64,000 nt of DNA, taken from assembly GCF_018139145.2 (NCBI RefSeq), contig NC_059482.1:23707332-23771331 (forward strand), given 5' to 3'. Source of the DNA: Gymnogyps californianus (Eukaryota > Chordata > Aves > Accipitriformes > Cathartidae). This document shows, one piece after another, positions 1 to 12,626 of the stretch. How positions within the stretch are numbered: the stretch's first letter is position 1; each line of letters begins with the position of its first letter. The translations under genes and the position numbers were made by a program. Below the pieces are notes generated by a model. The model was not told the origin of the DNA and did not search any database. It was given only the letters and a program-made list of their open reading frames with translations.

Positions 1-1878
1 GCAGTCCGTAGCAAGATGGTACAGATTGCATACGCCGACAATCATTCCTCTTCCTGCGCTTGTACGGTTCGCTATTTCTGCCTTAATGTAAAACCTTACA
101 TTAGTCCCAGCTGACTTACATCCTGTTGTTTTCACACCACCTTTCTAATGGTGAATTCATTATGAATTAAGAGTTCTGCTCCCCAACATGCTTGCAGTCA
201 TCCCTCCTCCTTCTCCTGCATGTTGTTTGCTAATTTAATATGCATAACTTCTGTTCCTTTAGTAAGCTTATTAATTAATGTATCAAACAGTACTGGGTTC
301 CATATAGACCCCTGTTGAGCTCCACTCAATATGTTCTTCCCTCCTGACAGGAGCTATGGATAATTGTCTTTACCGACCACCTATGGGTGGTTTAGCTAAA
401 TCTTGCAAGAATGCCCCGTGACAGATACCTGTCTGCTGCTTTTCCTCCCTTTGTAAGGCCTAGCATCCTGCCATAATAGGAAACTAGGCTGATCTCTCAA
501 AATTTGTTCTTGGCAAGTCCACGTTGGCTGTTACTCTTCTCTCTATTTTCTTGCAGAAATTTATGTATAGTTTATTTGTTCCAATATGTTTCCAGGAATT
601 GATACTGATGGATTTATAATTCCCTGGCTCTTCCTTCCTCCCTTTTCATCTCCCCTTTCTCTTTTAAAAGATAGATACCATCTTTGCCAGTTTCCGGACT
701 TCTGTGCTCCTTGAGCTTTTAAAGATAACCACTAACAGCTCTGAGATTTCTTCAGCCAGCTCTCTAAGTAGTCGGAGATGATTGCTATTGGCTTTTCTTT
801 TCCTTCTTTTTTTTTCTTTCTTTCTCTAGCCTTTAAATGAAGGCTGATGCAGCAAGGCTTTAAAGCACTGCTGCTTTCTTGGAGTTGTCCACTGAAAGCT
901 TGCTTTCTGCATTGAGGAGGTGACCACACCTTTCCTTGTCTTTCTCCTCTTTCTGCTAATGGACATCTTAGGAAAAAAGCCACATTAGCACGCATTACTT
1001 GTTGACAGAAAAATCAAAGCATGCAAAGTATGCTTTCTCTTTGTTAAAAGCAAACAAGGGGGGTTGTGCTCACTTAAAAAATAAACAAAACACCAAAAAA
1101 AACCCCTCTCCCAAATATTCAGGAACTATAAATGTGAAGTATAACTATTTGGTGGCAAAGCCAAAATGATAATTATTAATTTGTAAGATATTTATTCTAT
1201 AAGTAAATCTCTAAAATACTACAGTTCTGATGATTCTAAAATCAGCTTCTGAAATAAAAAGCACAGTTTTCAAAGAGTTTTGACCCTTTTTTTTTTTTAT
1301 TCCCAAAAGCAAAGATAAGGAGGGAAGTAAAAATCCTTAAATGTGTCTTGTTGCTTAGCTTTTTAAAATGTTATTTATTAGTTGTAGATTTGGTTTTTTG
1401 ACTTTTTTTGTGGTTAAGTTTTTTTTCAGCATACTGAATGCTTTACAGTGGCGGTTTGGCTTCACTTCCAGGCCATTCGTTCACAAGTTGCAGCTTGTAT
1501 GTTCCCGCAGCAGCTGCTGTGGCATGAGATTCGTTCCACCCTCTCTAAAGCAATGATGGCTTGTGAAGTGAGATGGAATAGATCGTAATTGTGTTATACT
1601 CTGTGGTCTGCTGAAGCCTGTCATTAGGAAACAGCCAAAATCTAATTCCGTGCTTGCTTCCCATCCAGTCTATCAGGCACTTGCTCTCCCAGCTCAGGCA
1701 GGAAATGGTTTGTCTTTGTATCCAAGGTTACTAGGCGCTACGCTGTTTGCAGACCCTTGACTAGTTGTGAACTAGAGGCTACACTTTTGGCTTTTCAGTC
1801 TTGAAAGCTCAGGCCTCTAGCATTTGAGCTGAAGAAGCCTCTGTGTTACCTGTCAGTAATCCTGCTTATCTTCTTTAG
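1..1878 (+). other. GINS3: GINS3 intron (3' part)
   Basis: Non-coding, AT-rich sequence that ends in a pyrimidine-rich acceptor with AG at 1877-1878, directly before the GINS3 last exon. The short open frames here show no conserved protein. The first ~780 bases contain an old antisense CR1 remnant, annotated separately; nothing else was recognised. The upstream GINS3 exons lie outside the window. Confidence 0.8.
260..775 (-). repeat. Ancient CR1 LINE remnant (reverse transcriptase region)
   Basis: Read on the - strand this resembles the decayed reverse-transcriptase to post-RT part of old amniote CR1 elements, including the stretch where RT motifs such as 'NYRPISLTS' would lie (around 570-650). 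No open frame survives. The many substitutions and indels suggest an early insertion. Recognised by general resemblance only, so the boundaries are approximate. Confidence 0.55.
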
Positions 1879-2109
1879 ACGTTTATTAGCCGTTTTCGTC
1901 GTATCATGGACTCCTCTCAGAATGCCTACAACGAAGACACATCGGCGCTGGTGGCTCGGCTGGATGAACTGGAGCGAGCCTTATTTCGAGCTGGCCAGAA
2001 AGGGCTGAATGACTTCCAGTGCTGGGAAAAGGGACAGGCTTCTCAAATCACAGCTTCCAGTCTGGTCCAGAATTACGGGAAAAGAAAGTTCACAGATATG
2101 GACGGTTAA
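1879..2109 (+). CDS. GINS3: GINS3 terminal coding exon (GINS complex subunit Psf3, C-terminal 76 residues)
   Basis: GINS3 (PSF3) is one of four subunits of the GINS tetramer, which joins CDC45 and MCM2-7 to form the CMG helicase at replication forks in the nucleus. The exon starts after AG at 1877-1878 in phase 0 and encodes 76 residues beginning TFISRFRRIMDSSQNAY, followed by TAA at 2107-2109. It includes the conserved stretches LNDFQCWEKGQASQIT and KRKFTDMDG at the C-terminus. The match to vertebrate GINS3 is nearly residue for residue, with no gap or stop. An ATG at 1906 opens the same frame internally but is not the start: the nine codons before it are conserved GINS3 sequence. The N-terminal exons are beyond the left edge, so the gene is partial here only because of the window. 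Confidence 0.96.
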   Translation, partial: TFISRFRRIMDSSQNAYNEDTSALVARLDELERALFRAGQKGLNDFQCWEKGQASQITASSLVQNYGKRKFTDMDG

Positions 2110-3845
2110 AAGCCTGAAGAACATGCAGCTACAGTGGGGGACACAGAGAGATTTACAGTCCGTCTGTCACAGAAGAGAAGGATGAATCAGCTTTGGGGAA
2201 GGACAGGCTCCCTGTCCATTAATGGGAATTCTTCTCTGTAACATCTTTGGATTAGACTAGTGCAAATTTTAACGGCAGACGGCAAGGGTATAAAAAATAG
2301 ATCGCATCACATCACTGGATAGCTTTACAGCTACTCATACCACTCCTGAGGATTTGCAGTTAAAGTGTTTGCTAGGTGGCTGAAAGGGTATGAGAGGATT
2401 TTCTAAAAGGATAATTAATATTTATTATTCTTTGTCTTCCAAGCTGATATTTACAATACCGGATCTGTTTGGAAAAAACTGTAATTCTAGGTATTTCATC
2501 TTGCCCTTCCCATTCCAGCCTCCTGCGAACAGCTGTTTCCAGGTTCCCCATTCTTTGGAGAGCCCCAGTGATGTGGAAAAAAATGTGGTACAAACCGCAT
2601 TGAATTTTTCCCATTTCTTATACATTTCTTATACATTTCCCATTTCTTATACATTCCTGCCTCTCTTTGTGAGGCAGGAATGTTTTTCTTTGCTGACTTT
2701 TGTACACAGTCTTAGTGCCCCGGAGAAAAATAGCTCCTCTAACACATGTAGCAAGCGAAGTGACCTGGCAGGTCTCACATGCTGCCTCATCCTCTCTCTC
2801 CCTTTCAGCCCTTGTGAGCTTGATGCTGCACCGGGTGGAGAATGTTCTCGTTTGATGCGAGTGGCTTTTGCGATGGATGCGTCTCCGTGACGGGTGTTAA
2901 GCTTCTCCACTTGTTTTACAGAGGAGGTAACGGAAGGCAACAAAGAGTCAGTCCGGACTGGATTGGAAGCAGCAACTTTACTGGAAACTCTCCCCCATTA
3001 TCAACCTCTGAGCCATCTGTTTTCCCATGAGAAATTCTTCTGATTACTAAATTTGGTTAGTAGAAGGTACAGAGCAAATGAACTGAGTTTCCTTCCTTCT
3101 GATCCATCTAAAGGATTCTAGCAAAATGATCCTAGTAAATGTGATTCTTGCCAGTAGGAGTGACTGGAGTTGGAACTTGCTCAGCAGCACAGTGGTTATC
3201 ATCCCATGGGGATGCCCTTAAACCTAGATTATCTGAAGTCTGGATTGGAGACAGAAAACAGATGGTTCTCTCTGTAGGACGTAGTTCCCGCAGTCATCAG
3301 GATGGTTGTCCTTTGGAAGCAGGTATTAGACATCTTATGGGTGCTTCTAAGCATCTGTAGAAGGTGGACCTTGCAGAGTACCTCAGTGGAGGAGCCAGAT
3401 TGTAATGATACTGAGCGCTTCCTCTTCTGTGGGAATCACTGGGAGGTGACAGCAAGATCCAAACCTTGGAGGAGTTGTTACTGAACTTGCAGATGCACCT
3501 GGATATTGGATCCTTCAAACTGGAAACCTCAAGTACAAAGGGTGCGTGGCCATTCCTTGGCCAGAGGAGCGAAAGCTCTGCCTCTGGAGGCGGTGAGAGG
3601 GGACAGCGCGCTGGCTTCGCAAGCACCTCGGCGTCTCTGCCTCAGCTGCGCAGAGCCAGCTGTCCTGCCACGGGAGACTAACTGGAAGCTGTGCCTGACA
3701 AAGTATTTCAAGTACGTGCAAGATCAAATGCTGCTGCACTTAATGACTTAATGGCACATAATAGCCTATGCATTTTCATGAAGCTTTTGTCTATTGTCCG
3801 TTTCTGGATTTTTATGTGAATAAATACTTTGTAAGGGGACGCTTG
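2110..3845 (+). other. GINS3: GINS3 3' UTR (probable extent)
   Basis: Sequence after the GINS3 stop with no further coding similarity. The end is set by the first canonical polyadenylation signal at 3819-3824, so the UTR would be about 1.7 kb. Small open frames inside (for example 2390-2890) have no recognisable protein and are treated as chance. A later AATAAA at 4910-4915 could give a longer form. Confidence 0.6.
3819..3824 (+). terminator. GINS3: Polyadenylation signal AATAAA, probably GINS3
   Basis: Canonical hexamer, the first one on this strand after the GINS3 stop, followed within 30 bases by GT-rich sequence. Use of this site is inferred, not shown. Confidence 0.55.
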
Positions 3846-5194
3846 TAATGTACAATGTCTGTTGTTAATTGCCCCGCAGCAGAAAAATTAGTCATAGATT
3901 GGAGAGTGCAGGTCTCTACAAAACTGTGGCCATGATAGATAATGCAGTCCTGCTTGTATCATTCCTCTTCTCTTACAGGTAACACGGTCGGGAGCTACGT
4001 TTGTGCAGTCATGCAAGTGTAGAATTAGTTCCTGTCTGACTTATCCCACGTAGGTAATAGCTGTTTGCTCAAGTCGTGGGAGAGACGCTGCCAACCAATC
4101 AATAAGCTATGGATTTTATAAATTGCATTTTTATGAAACACAAGATGGATGGAGGTGATTCCGTGTTACCTCGACTTTGTTGTGGAGTGGTAGGTAGCAG
4201 GTGGAAATGGGCTGTCTCTGTATTTGCACCCTGCTGCTCCAAGCGCTGTAGCATAGACTTCATGTAGCATGTCAAAGCTATGTTCAGTGCTTCGGCTGCA
4301 AGGGAAGCAAGTTTAAGTCCATCTGTGATGAGAAGCATTTTTGAATTGGAAGGATTATTTTAATGAGATGGTGGCTTTGAGATCTAGTTGGTTTATAACC
4401 AAAAATCACTAGTTCATCAATTTCTGGACTGGCTTTGGTGACTATCCAAAACTCATTTTCCTACATTTATAAGAACATTTTTCTTCTCTACTGCTGGGTG
4501 AAAAATCCAAGCAGAAGGTTGCTCATTTGCCAACATTTTGTGCAGCTACTTTCAGAGTGGGGAGGAAAAAAATCCCTGAAGTAGTCCTCAATGTCACTGG
4601 CTTTTTGTAAGTAGGCAATGTCACTTTCAGTAGCCCTGAGTGTTTAGGAATAAACGCCAGTAAGACCCTTAAAAAAACTGATCCTGTAATTTTAAAATTA
4701 CAGTATTTGGTTAGTAGATTCGATATTCAGTTGATTTTTTTTTTCTTTTTTTTTGTTTTTTCCTTGCTGGCTGGAATGCTTTTTTTCTGTCCAGAAATAC
4801 AACAAAAGAGTGCTCTGTACTTTTTATGAACACAGACTGTCCCTTATGATTGCGCCGCAGCAAGCCTTAAGTTAGAGGAGTTTGAACTTGTGTGTTTTCA
4901 GAAGGGCACAATAAATTCTCATTACAGAACTATACAAAAGAGGTCTGAAAAGGACTTTTAAGTGTCATTTCTCCCCATGTCCCTCAGCTTTTAAACTGGA
5001 GGACTACTGATGTTTATGAGACAGCAGTCCATAGCCACATTTTACAGTATTGCCACAATGGTTTTCATTGCCATCAAATAAAAAATAGACAAAATTTGAG
5101 ATGCTGATTAGTTATGCGTTCAGATAAGAATATTTGTTTGGGTTTTAATGGCCAGTTTTTGAAAAGAGGTATGAGCTTACCTGGCCCAGTCCTT

Positions 5195-5260
5195 CCCCTA
5201 AAGCGAGGAGTTGGACTCAATCCGTATGGGTCCCTCCCAACTTGAGATATTCTATGATTA
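5195..5260 (+). repeat. CR1 LINE 3' tail fragment
   Basis: Shows the typical 3' end of an avian CR1: a 'GTTGGACTCAAT' segment, then 'GGGTCCCTCCCAACTT', ending in the ATTCTATGATT-type terminal octamer near 5249-5260. 5'-truncated, as most CR1 copies are. Confidence 0.75.
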
Positions 5261-5261
5261 G

Positions 5262-5375
5262 CCCCGTCTAACCCATCTCAGGATGATGTTTGTCCAGCCA
5301 GGCCTTTAGAAGCCGCCTCTGCAGGAGAACTCGCAGCCTCCCTCGGTAGCCTGTTCCCGTGCCTGGCTGCAATGT
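5262..5375 (-). repeat. Probable CR1 3'-region fragment, opposite orientation
   Basis: Resembles, in reverse, the CR1 segment just after the ORF2 stop (the 'CTCCCTCGGTAGCCTGTTCCCGTGCCTG' type stretch, split across 5338-5366). Direct abutment to a + strand CR1 tail suggests nested or neighbouring insertions. The family assignment is tentative. Confidence 0.45.
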
Positions 5376-8300
5376 ATGATGAACAAAGTTGGAGCTGCGC
5401 ATTCACTGACACAGCAGAAGACAGGGTCAGTCGAGCTTCATGGCAGTGAATTCCTGTTGGAATGGTTAGTGAAACTGAAAAATTTTCCTCACCTAAGTTT
5501 TACATTAACTTCTCGTAAAACTCTCAGCAACTCTTGTTTATCTCTTCTATGTATTTTTTTCAAGCGGGTGAGGCAGCCGTGGAGGGTTGACCCCCAGTTA
5601 AATACAAATAGCTCTGCCACCGCCACACACGTGCTTTCTCACCTCTCTAAATTACCCTTCAACAAAACATTCATGTTTCTTCCTTGGTCTCCTTTGGTCT
5701 AAACAATGTCTTAGTTTGTACTCTGGCATTGATTTATTTTTGGTGAGCAGAATGAAGCAGTTGATTGCTTCTGCTAGCCTGGAAGCAATAGGTGGTGTCA
5801 TTCGGACCGGCAGCAACCAGGAGGAGCAGCAGCAAGGAATGTTTTGAGAACTGACATACCACATACTATTTTTATGAGAGAAACAGTGGCACCTAACTGA
5901 GTTAGCAGCACAAGCCTTTCTGATCTTGATCAGTGATTTTCTACCCATTTTTTGGTGACCAGCTATTACAAGAGCTTCATTCAAAATTTTAATTGAACCA
6001 GTTGCTTAACAGAGATGTGATGTAATTCAGTAGAGGCACAGCGTGAATGCTTTCTTCACACAGAGCTGCTTCTGTCCCCAGATGTGCTTTTTATAAAACA
6101 CATTGTCTGGTAGCACAGCATATGGCTCAGGAGTTTGTGGTTTTATTTAAAAAACTAGCTATTCATCTAGCGCTGCGTCTGCCTGGCAGGAGGCAACTCA
6201 AAGCTGTTCCTTGCCTCAGTTTCCTTTTCTGAGAGACGAAGGTAATGCTCCCTTATTAAGAGTGTATTTTGTCCTCTGGATTGCAGGCAGCGTCTTTGCT
6301 AGAGCAAGTATGTCAGCCAGATTTTCCCAGCTCTGCTGCATCTGCCAGAGCTGAGATGCTTACTTGATAAGTGCTTGTCAGAGCTAAAATATTCCCCTTT
6401 TCAGAAATCACACTGATTTCCTTGCTCAGTCCCATTAAACCCTTACTGCTAAGCTTCTTCAAGACTGCCACAGATCTGATAACTTGTAAGAATAAGATAA
6501 GTGCTTTTCCTGCTCTCCGCCCTTCTCTCCTACCTGAACAGCCACTTGGCCCTGCAGAGAGTGGCCGGGCATGCAGTGCTAAGCCCACGTTTCTCCTCTG
6601 TTTTCCTGATCTTATCTGCTCAGAAGTGCTTTCACTAGAGTTGACGGCAGCCTGAGCACTAAATGCTGAGCAGAACTGTCGGTGGGACTTTGCGCAAAAA
6701 CTGGTGGAAGGATGAGAGATTACCCTGGTTTCATCATGTCACACGAGTGAGTAATGGGGGAAGGCCATGCACACTTCCAACTTACGTCTGATGGTTTTGC
6801 TTTGCAAGACTGGCTTGGGGAGCTGAACTCTAGTGGGTGTAACATGCTTTTCTGTGTTTTGTGCTGGCGAGGCAATGTGATTCAAGCCTGGGGTAGGCAG
6901 ATGCTGCTTTTGAAAGAAGCTGTGCCAGTTTGGGCTTCCCTTGAACATGTCTCCTGGGTGAAGACCATCTGAGTACTTGCCTCGAGTTGTATTTTCTACC
7001 ACGGTGTTGCTGAGTGAGAGCTGCTTCTTACATCTAGGCCCAGGGGACTTTTGCGTGTGGGAACAGCCTGATGGCCTATGTTCTGAAACTAAACCTGACA
7101 GTGGTGTCAGCAGGACCCTGGGGATTGTGTGAACCCATTAATGTCATGTGCACATTGCTATGGAGAGGATGCCAGCCTACTGTGGCTGGGCTGGAGCTGA
7201 ACATACATGTTACTAGTGTATTGAGTTTTTATCTTAGTTTATCGTGTCCTCTGACCCAACGTGCACAAATCAATCCAATCTCTTCAGCACTAAGATACTT
7301 CTGCAATGAATCAGGGTCAATGAAGCTGGAAGCTTCACATTGTGCTCTGCTCAAACAATATTGTCGTCTTGGCCTACGTTAGATACATGGTCAGGTTGGA
7401 GCTTTATACCCTGCTGGTGTTATGCTGTTTTAGAGACACCGTCTTGCTCCTTTTCTGCCAGAGTCTGCAATAACCTCTTTGCTGCTGGCTGAAGTGCAGG
7501 TTGGGTTTTCCCAGTAGTTCCAAGGGGAGTTTGAAACGATGACTACAGCGAGGCCGTGGCCTGGTAGGGCCTGTGCATGCACTGCTGTCAGCAGCCAGGA
7601 GAGGGGGCACTGAGCTTAAGACATTGTTTTTGTGCCGGTCCTACCGTAACTGCTTTACGTTACGTAGCAAGAACCCTATTTGGCCTGTGAGATCAAACTA
7701 GGTGTCTAAGTGACTTTCTGTTCTGTCTGCCAGGCGAAAACACAAGTCAAGTGAGACTCAAAGTGGAGTTTAGGTTGCGCTGCCTTCTCCTAGATTTGAG
7801 CGTACGAGAAGAGTGGATGTCGCGGTTGGCAGAGGCAATGAAAATGAAGTATTACTGATAGCTGCGTAAGGAGGGAAATGGTGAGAAAGCTGCCAAGAAA
7901 GTGTAGCAGAGGAGGAGATGGACGGACACTTGGCTGTGCCACTTCAGTCGATGGGAGATGTGCTGAGCACGCAGCGTGCTGGGTACTACGTGAGCGGGTG
8001 CGGGACTTGCCTCGTGCTGGAGCGGTCAGTGCCCCAAGGGGTCCTGCGGCACTGCGGTGGGCTGGGGAGGGGTGGGCTGCAGGAGTTAGTGCCCTGGCTT
8101 CTGCTGCCTTCTCCTTCACAAAGTGCTACTTGCTTATTCCTCAGTTGGAAAGTGAGAGTGGAGTTAGGATTGAGTGTGTGTGTGTTTAAAGGCTGTGATT
8201 CACAGAGATCAGAAAGGCAAGAGACCAGCAGGTCGTCCGCACGTCTGTTCTCTGTCTGCCAGCCTGAGTCCAGTGCTCAACACGTACCATCCAGAAATTC

Positions 8301-8976
8301 AAAGCCCTTCTGCCAGGGACAAATTTGCCATCCTGTGGGCCCTGGCTGCTGTGGATGGAGCTGTGGCTGTTCCCATTTCTACAGTATGTCCTCATGAATT
8401 TGTTGGGACAACGAGAGACAGGGAGTAGAAGTAAAGTTGCATCTGCCCTCTTCTCCCCATCACTTGATGGAGGGAGCCCTCCTAGCTGCCAAGGAGCAAG
8501 AAAAGCAGCCTTGGAGAAGTTGCCACCTACGGTAGCCCTGGAAGCATCTGGCCACAGGAGCAGCGTGCCTGGGAAGGCAGCCAGCCGCGCGGAGTGAGGC
8601 AGGGGGTGGTAGCCGCAGCGGTCCCTTTGGGTCTGCTTGGGCAGGAGACGAGAGGTGGGAAGAGGCGACGGGGAAGCAGAGCAGGCACGGAGAGGGGGAG
8701 TATCTGGAGGCTCTCAGGAAGCAGGTCAGCATTCAGTGTGGTACTCCCTCATTGAAGGGGTCCTGAAGTGCCTCCACTTATCGTTGGAAACAGTATAACA
8801 TCTCAGGAAATAAACCGCAGGACCTCTTCCAGGCTGCGCATCATCGCGTGGTTTGTCTGAGACCAAAGACTGGGGTGAAGAGAGATGGAGATCTGTGGGG
8901 AGGAGGCAGGAGCTGGAAAGGGACCTCAGGGAGTGCAAAAGAACCCAGAGGGGGCTTGAGACAAGTGCTTGAAGAC

Positions 8977-9585
8977 TGTCGTGGTTTAACCCCAGTCAGC
9001 AACTCAGCACCACGCAGCCGTTTCCCCCTCCCCCTCCCAGTGGGGTGAGGAGGAGGAAAAAAAGGGAAAAAAAAAGTAAAACTCGTGGGTTGAGATAAGA
9101 ACAGTTTAATAACTAAAGTAAAATATAATACTAACAATAGTAATAATGAAATATAGTAATAATAATAGTAATGAAAAGGAATATAACAAAAAAAAGGAAG
9201 GGGGGGGGGGGGGAAACCAGTGATGCACAATGCAATTGCTCACCACCCGCTGACCGATGCCCAGTTAGTTCCCGAGCCGCGATCCACGCCTCCTGGCCAA
9301 CTCCCCCCTGTTTATATACTGGGCATGAGGTTCCATGGTATGGAATACCCCTTGGGCTAGTTCGGGTCAGCTGCCCGGGCTATGCTCCCTCCCAGCTCCT
9401 TGCACACCTGCTTGCTGGCAGAGCATGGGAAACTGAAAAATCCTTGGCTTAAGATAAGCGCTACTTAGCAACAACTAAAAGCTCAGAGTGTTATCAACAT
9501 CATTATTCTCAGACTAAATCTAAAACACAGCACTGTACCAGCTACTAAAAAGAAAGTTAACTCTGTCCCAGCCGAAACCAGGACA
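8977..9585 (-). mobile_element. Solo LTR of an avian endogenous retrovirus (LTR1)
   Basis: A complete ~609-bp LTR in antisense orientation, bounded by TG...CA with matching short inverted ends (TGTCGTGGTTT / AAACCAGGACA). It is flanked by a perfect 5-bp target duplication, AAGAC, at 8972-8976 and 9586-9590. Read in its own sense it has a TATATAAA-type box (near 9310-9317) and an ATTAAA-type polyadenylation signal (near 9100-9110), plus A/T-rich and poly-purine microsatellite stretches. No internal retroviral genes are present, so it is a recombined solo LTR. The 5-bp duplication fits an ERVL-like integrase; the exact family name is not certain. Confidence 0.9.
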
Positions 9586-9590
9586 AAGAC

Positions 9591-12016
9591 AAAAGGAAAG
9601 AGGAAGACAATGAGCTTCCACCTCCCCCGGGCACTATTTCCGTTGAGTATGCTTAATGGGATTTGCTTCACAGAGGAAATTGCTCCTGGGAGCCTCCTTC
9701 CCTGGGCACTGAGGGCTGGCCAGGCTTTCCTGCACAGGTGCCAGCCTTACTGGGAGCCGGCAAAGCTGACCCCATGCCACTGCTCTTGGTGGGGCTGCGT
9801 GCAGGAGAGCAGAGCGGCATGAAGAGCAGTGCACTGCCGCCACCGGACCACTCCTCGGCTGTTGTGGAAAATTACAAGGGGCGGCACAGCCCCAAAAAGC
9901 CAAGGCATTTGTTCTGGTTTTCGAAACACTTCATTAATGTCATTGACAATACCAGCAGGTTCCTGAGATTAGCACGCTTCTATTTTTGAAGAGTTATTTC
10001 TCATGGCAGGCTGCCAAGCAGTGCCAGCAGCCTCAGTATCCTTTCTATCTGGATTGGCAGGACACACTGTGGTCTTTTGCCTTTCATTAGCCTTTGTCGA
10101 AGCCGTATAGCGGCAGCTCTTCGCAGTGCTCCCCCACACCTTGGGGGAAACGTACCTTCTTCAGGTTTTCAAGCTAGCCCTGTGGCAAGGCAGAACTCCC
10201 TTGTGTTTTAGGACAGAAGCCACTTTTCCTGTAGGTGCTGGGTCGCAGGCAAGGCACGGGCAGCACCCGGGCTGAGCAGGGCTTGGGGTGCAAGGAGCAC
10301 GTAGGGACACAGATGAAGTTTGCAGAGTGCGGTGCGTACCGCCTCAGGGTGCTTTCTGGCTGTGCCTGGGTCTAGGTGCGGAGTTTCAGGCACGGCTTCC
10401 CAGGGGAACAGCACGTCATGCTGATGGAGCAGGTGAGGGATGTGGCTGCCTCGCTGCACGTTCCTGGGCAGGGCTGCCGCTGCAGCGCTGCATCCTGCTG
10501 TGTCAGGATGTGGCATCACTGGAGTCACGGAGAAAGCAGCTGGCATTCCCTGGGGGAAGGTGAGGTTCCTCTGCTCATCAGCTTAGCTCTCTTGGACACA
10601 CAAATCATGGGGCCTGCTGCTCCCCAGCTCCAGCTGGAAGGTGTAGGAGCACAGCAGCACCCCAGGACCAAACCCATATCATACTGGTATTCTCTCCTAA
10701 GTGTGTCTAACGCCTGATGTTGTGATATCAGAGCTGTGCTTGAGTCATGGCACTCAAATGCATTGTGAACTGCTCTTGCCCCTGTTTCAGGCTCAGGTTC
10801 TCGTTGACAACTACACATTAAAAGCATTTTACTTTCAATTAGCCTACGAAATGGAGGGGGGGCCCCAAAGGTTAAGATTGCTTTAAAGCTTGGAAGCCGT
10901 CTTCTGTTTATGCTGGGATCCTGTAAGATCGGAGAAAAATAGCTTCACCGTAAGAAATCCCAGTTTGCCTGCAGATGAGCCTGAGAAACTGCAACCCTAA
11001 AGACAGGTCCAGCCTTACCCCCCTCCAGATTTCTCTGTGCTTAGAAATGGGCAGTGGTAAGGAGATGCCTCCTGAGGGTCGTGATGGTGCTGTTCCATCT
11101 CTGTTGTGATGCTGCAATACAAAAAATGTGGCAAAAAGCAAACGGAGGTTGCAAAAGCCCAACCTTGTGTGGCTTATAAGGCTGGGCCTGTCTCTAGCTG
11201 TCCTGTTGGTCCCTCGAGAGCTCTGGGTTCTCCCTAGGTAAAGCAGAAGCAGGAGGAGGATTATGACAAGCCCTCACAAACAGAAGGTTTTTGCTGGACG
11301 TAAAAGGCAAATTTTTCCCTGACTTCAGACCAAGAAGCTGCCAAATGCTTAGGATGCAGTGTGGCTTTTTTTCTCAGGCGTTAGAGCAAAAGGGGAGTGA
11401 GGAGATGACCACGCGACAACATAGTCCTGTAGCTGGGGGCTTGGCAGCGACACACTTGGGAGGAGGCAGTAAAGCCGATACAGAAATCAAGGCACCATCG
11501 AAACAATCCTCAAACGTGGCTGTGGGACCGTCCTCTGCAGGGTGAGTGTATCTTGGCGGGGAGGCTCCCATCACAGCAATGATTTAAGATGAATTTCTTG
11601 CCTTCGCCTCACAAGATTTGCAGTTCGTTTGGGTGTTTAATTGCCACCTGGGGGAGTGGGAGCTGCTGGATCCTGCAGCCCCTTTCCTAAGTGCTTTTTG
11701 TGCCCGTGGGTGGCTGAACAGCCCCTTTTACTGCTGGGGGGCAGCTCTGCAGCTGGGGGTCAGGGACCGGAGGGCTCGTGGGCTTGCGGGGGGAGCCATG
11801 CACAGGCCCAGGTCATCATTAGCAGAACAACCGTTGGAGTCACACCCTTTGCAAAGGGTTTCGGAGAAGAGTCCCCCCTCGCTTGAGCTGGTGGGGACCC
11901 GAGGAGTGCTGGTGGAGTGGAGCAGAGCGGAGCCAGGTGCAGCCTGTGTTTTCCTGGGCAGGGCCGTACTCTGTTGTACTGCCCCTGTGAATCTGGGCTG
12001 GTTCCAGTGAAACCAG
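9591..12016. other. Intergenic between LTR1 and LTR2, no gene seen
   Basis: Mixed-composition single-copy sequence. It holds no retroviral gag, pol or env similarity, which matters because it lies between two LTRs of the same orientation. No exon or RNA gene was recognised. Confidence 0.6.
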
Positions 12017-12021
12017 CAGGG

Positions 12022-12621
12022 TGTCATGGTTTAACCCCAGTCAGCAACTCAGCACCACGCAGCTGTTTCCCCCTCCCCCTCCCAGTGGGGTGAGGAGGAG
12101 GAAAGCAAAGGAAAAAAAGTAAAACTCGTGGGTTGAGATAAGAACAGTTTAATAACTAAAGTAAAATATAATACTAACAATAGTAATAATGAAATATAAT
12201 AATAATAGTAATGAAAAGGAATGCAACAAAAAAAAAAGGAAGGGGGGGGGGAAACCAGTGATGCACAATGCAATTGCTCACCACCCACTGACCGATGCCC
12301 AGTTAGTTCCTGAACCGCGATCTGCACCTCCCGGCCAACTCCCCCCTGTTTATATACTGGGCATGACGTTCCATGGTATGGAATACCCCTTTGGCCAGTT
12401 CGGGTCAGCTGCCCCGGCCATGCTCCCTCCCAGCTTCTTGCACACCTGCTTGCTGGCAGAGCACGGGAGACTGAAAAGTCCTTGGCTTAAGATAAGCGCT
12501 ACTTAGCAACAACTAAAACCATCGGAGTGTTATCAACATCATTCTCACACTAAATCCAAAACACAGCACTGTACCAGCTACTAAAAAGAAAGTTAACTCT
12601 GTCCCAGCCGGAACCAGGACA
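12022..12621 (-). mobile_element. Solo LTR of an avian endogenous retrovirus (LTR2)
   Basis: A 600-bp element of the same subfamily and orientation as LTR1, with very high visible similarity over its length. It has TG...CA ends and a perfect 5-bp target duplication, CAGGG, at 12017-12021 and 12622-12626. Because this duplication differs from that of LTR1, the two are independent insertions, not the two ends of one provirus. No internal genes. Confidence 0.9.
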
Positions 12622-12626
12622 CAGGG

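Larger units (their letters stand above)
3846..8976. other. Intergenic, no gene seen
   Basis: AT-rich at first, becoming mixed in composition. No frame shows recognisable protein similarity and no exon with consistent splice sites was found. It contains an AATAAA at 4910-4915 and two CR1 scraps near 5.2-5.4 kb. The rest looks like ordinary single-copy avian intergenic DNA. Confidence 0.6.

Noticed and set aside
2390..2890. 166-codon frame after GINS3
   Set aside because: Lies in the GINS3 3' UTR, Phe/Ser-rich, no known domain, and overlapping - strand frames are as long.
8977..12621. A 3.6-kb provirus bounded by LTR1 and LTR2
   Set aside because: Each LTR has its own 5-bp target duplication and no gag/pol/env similarity lies between them.
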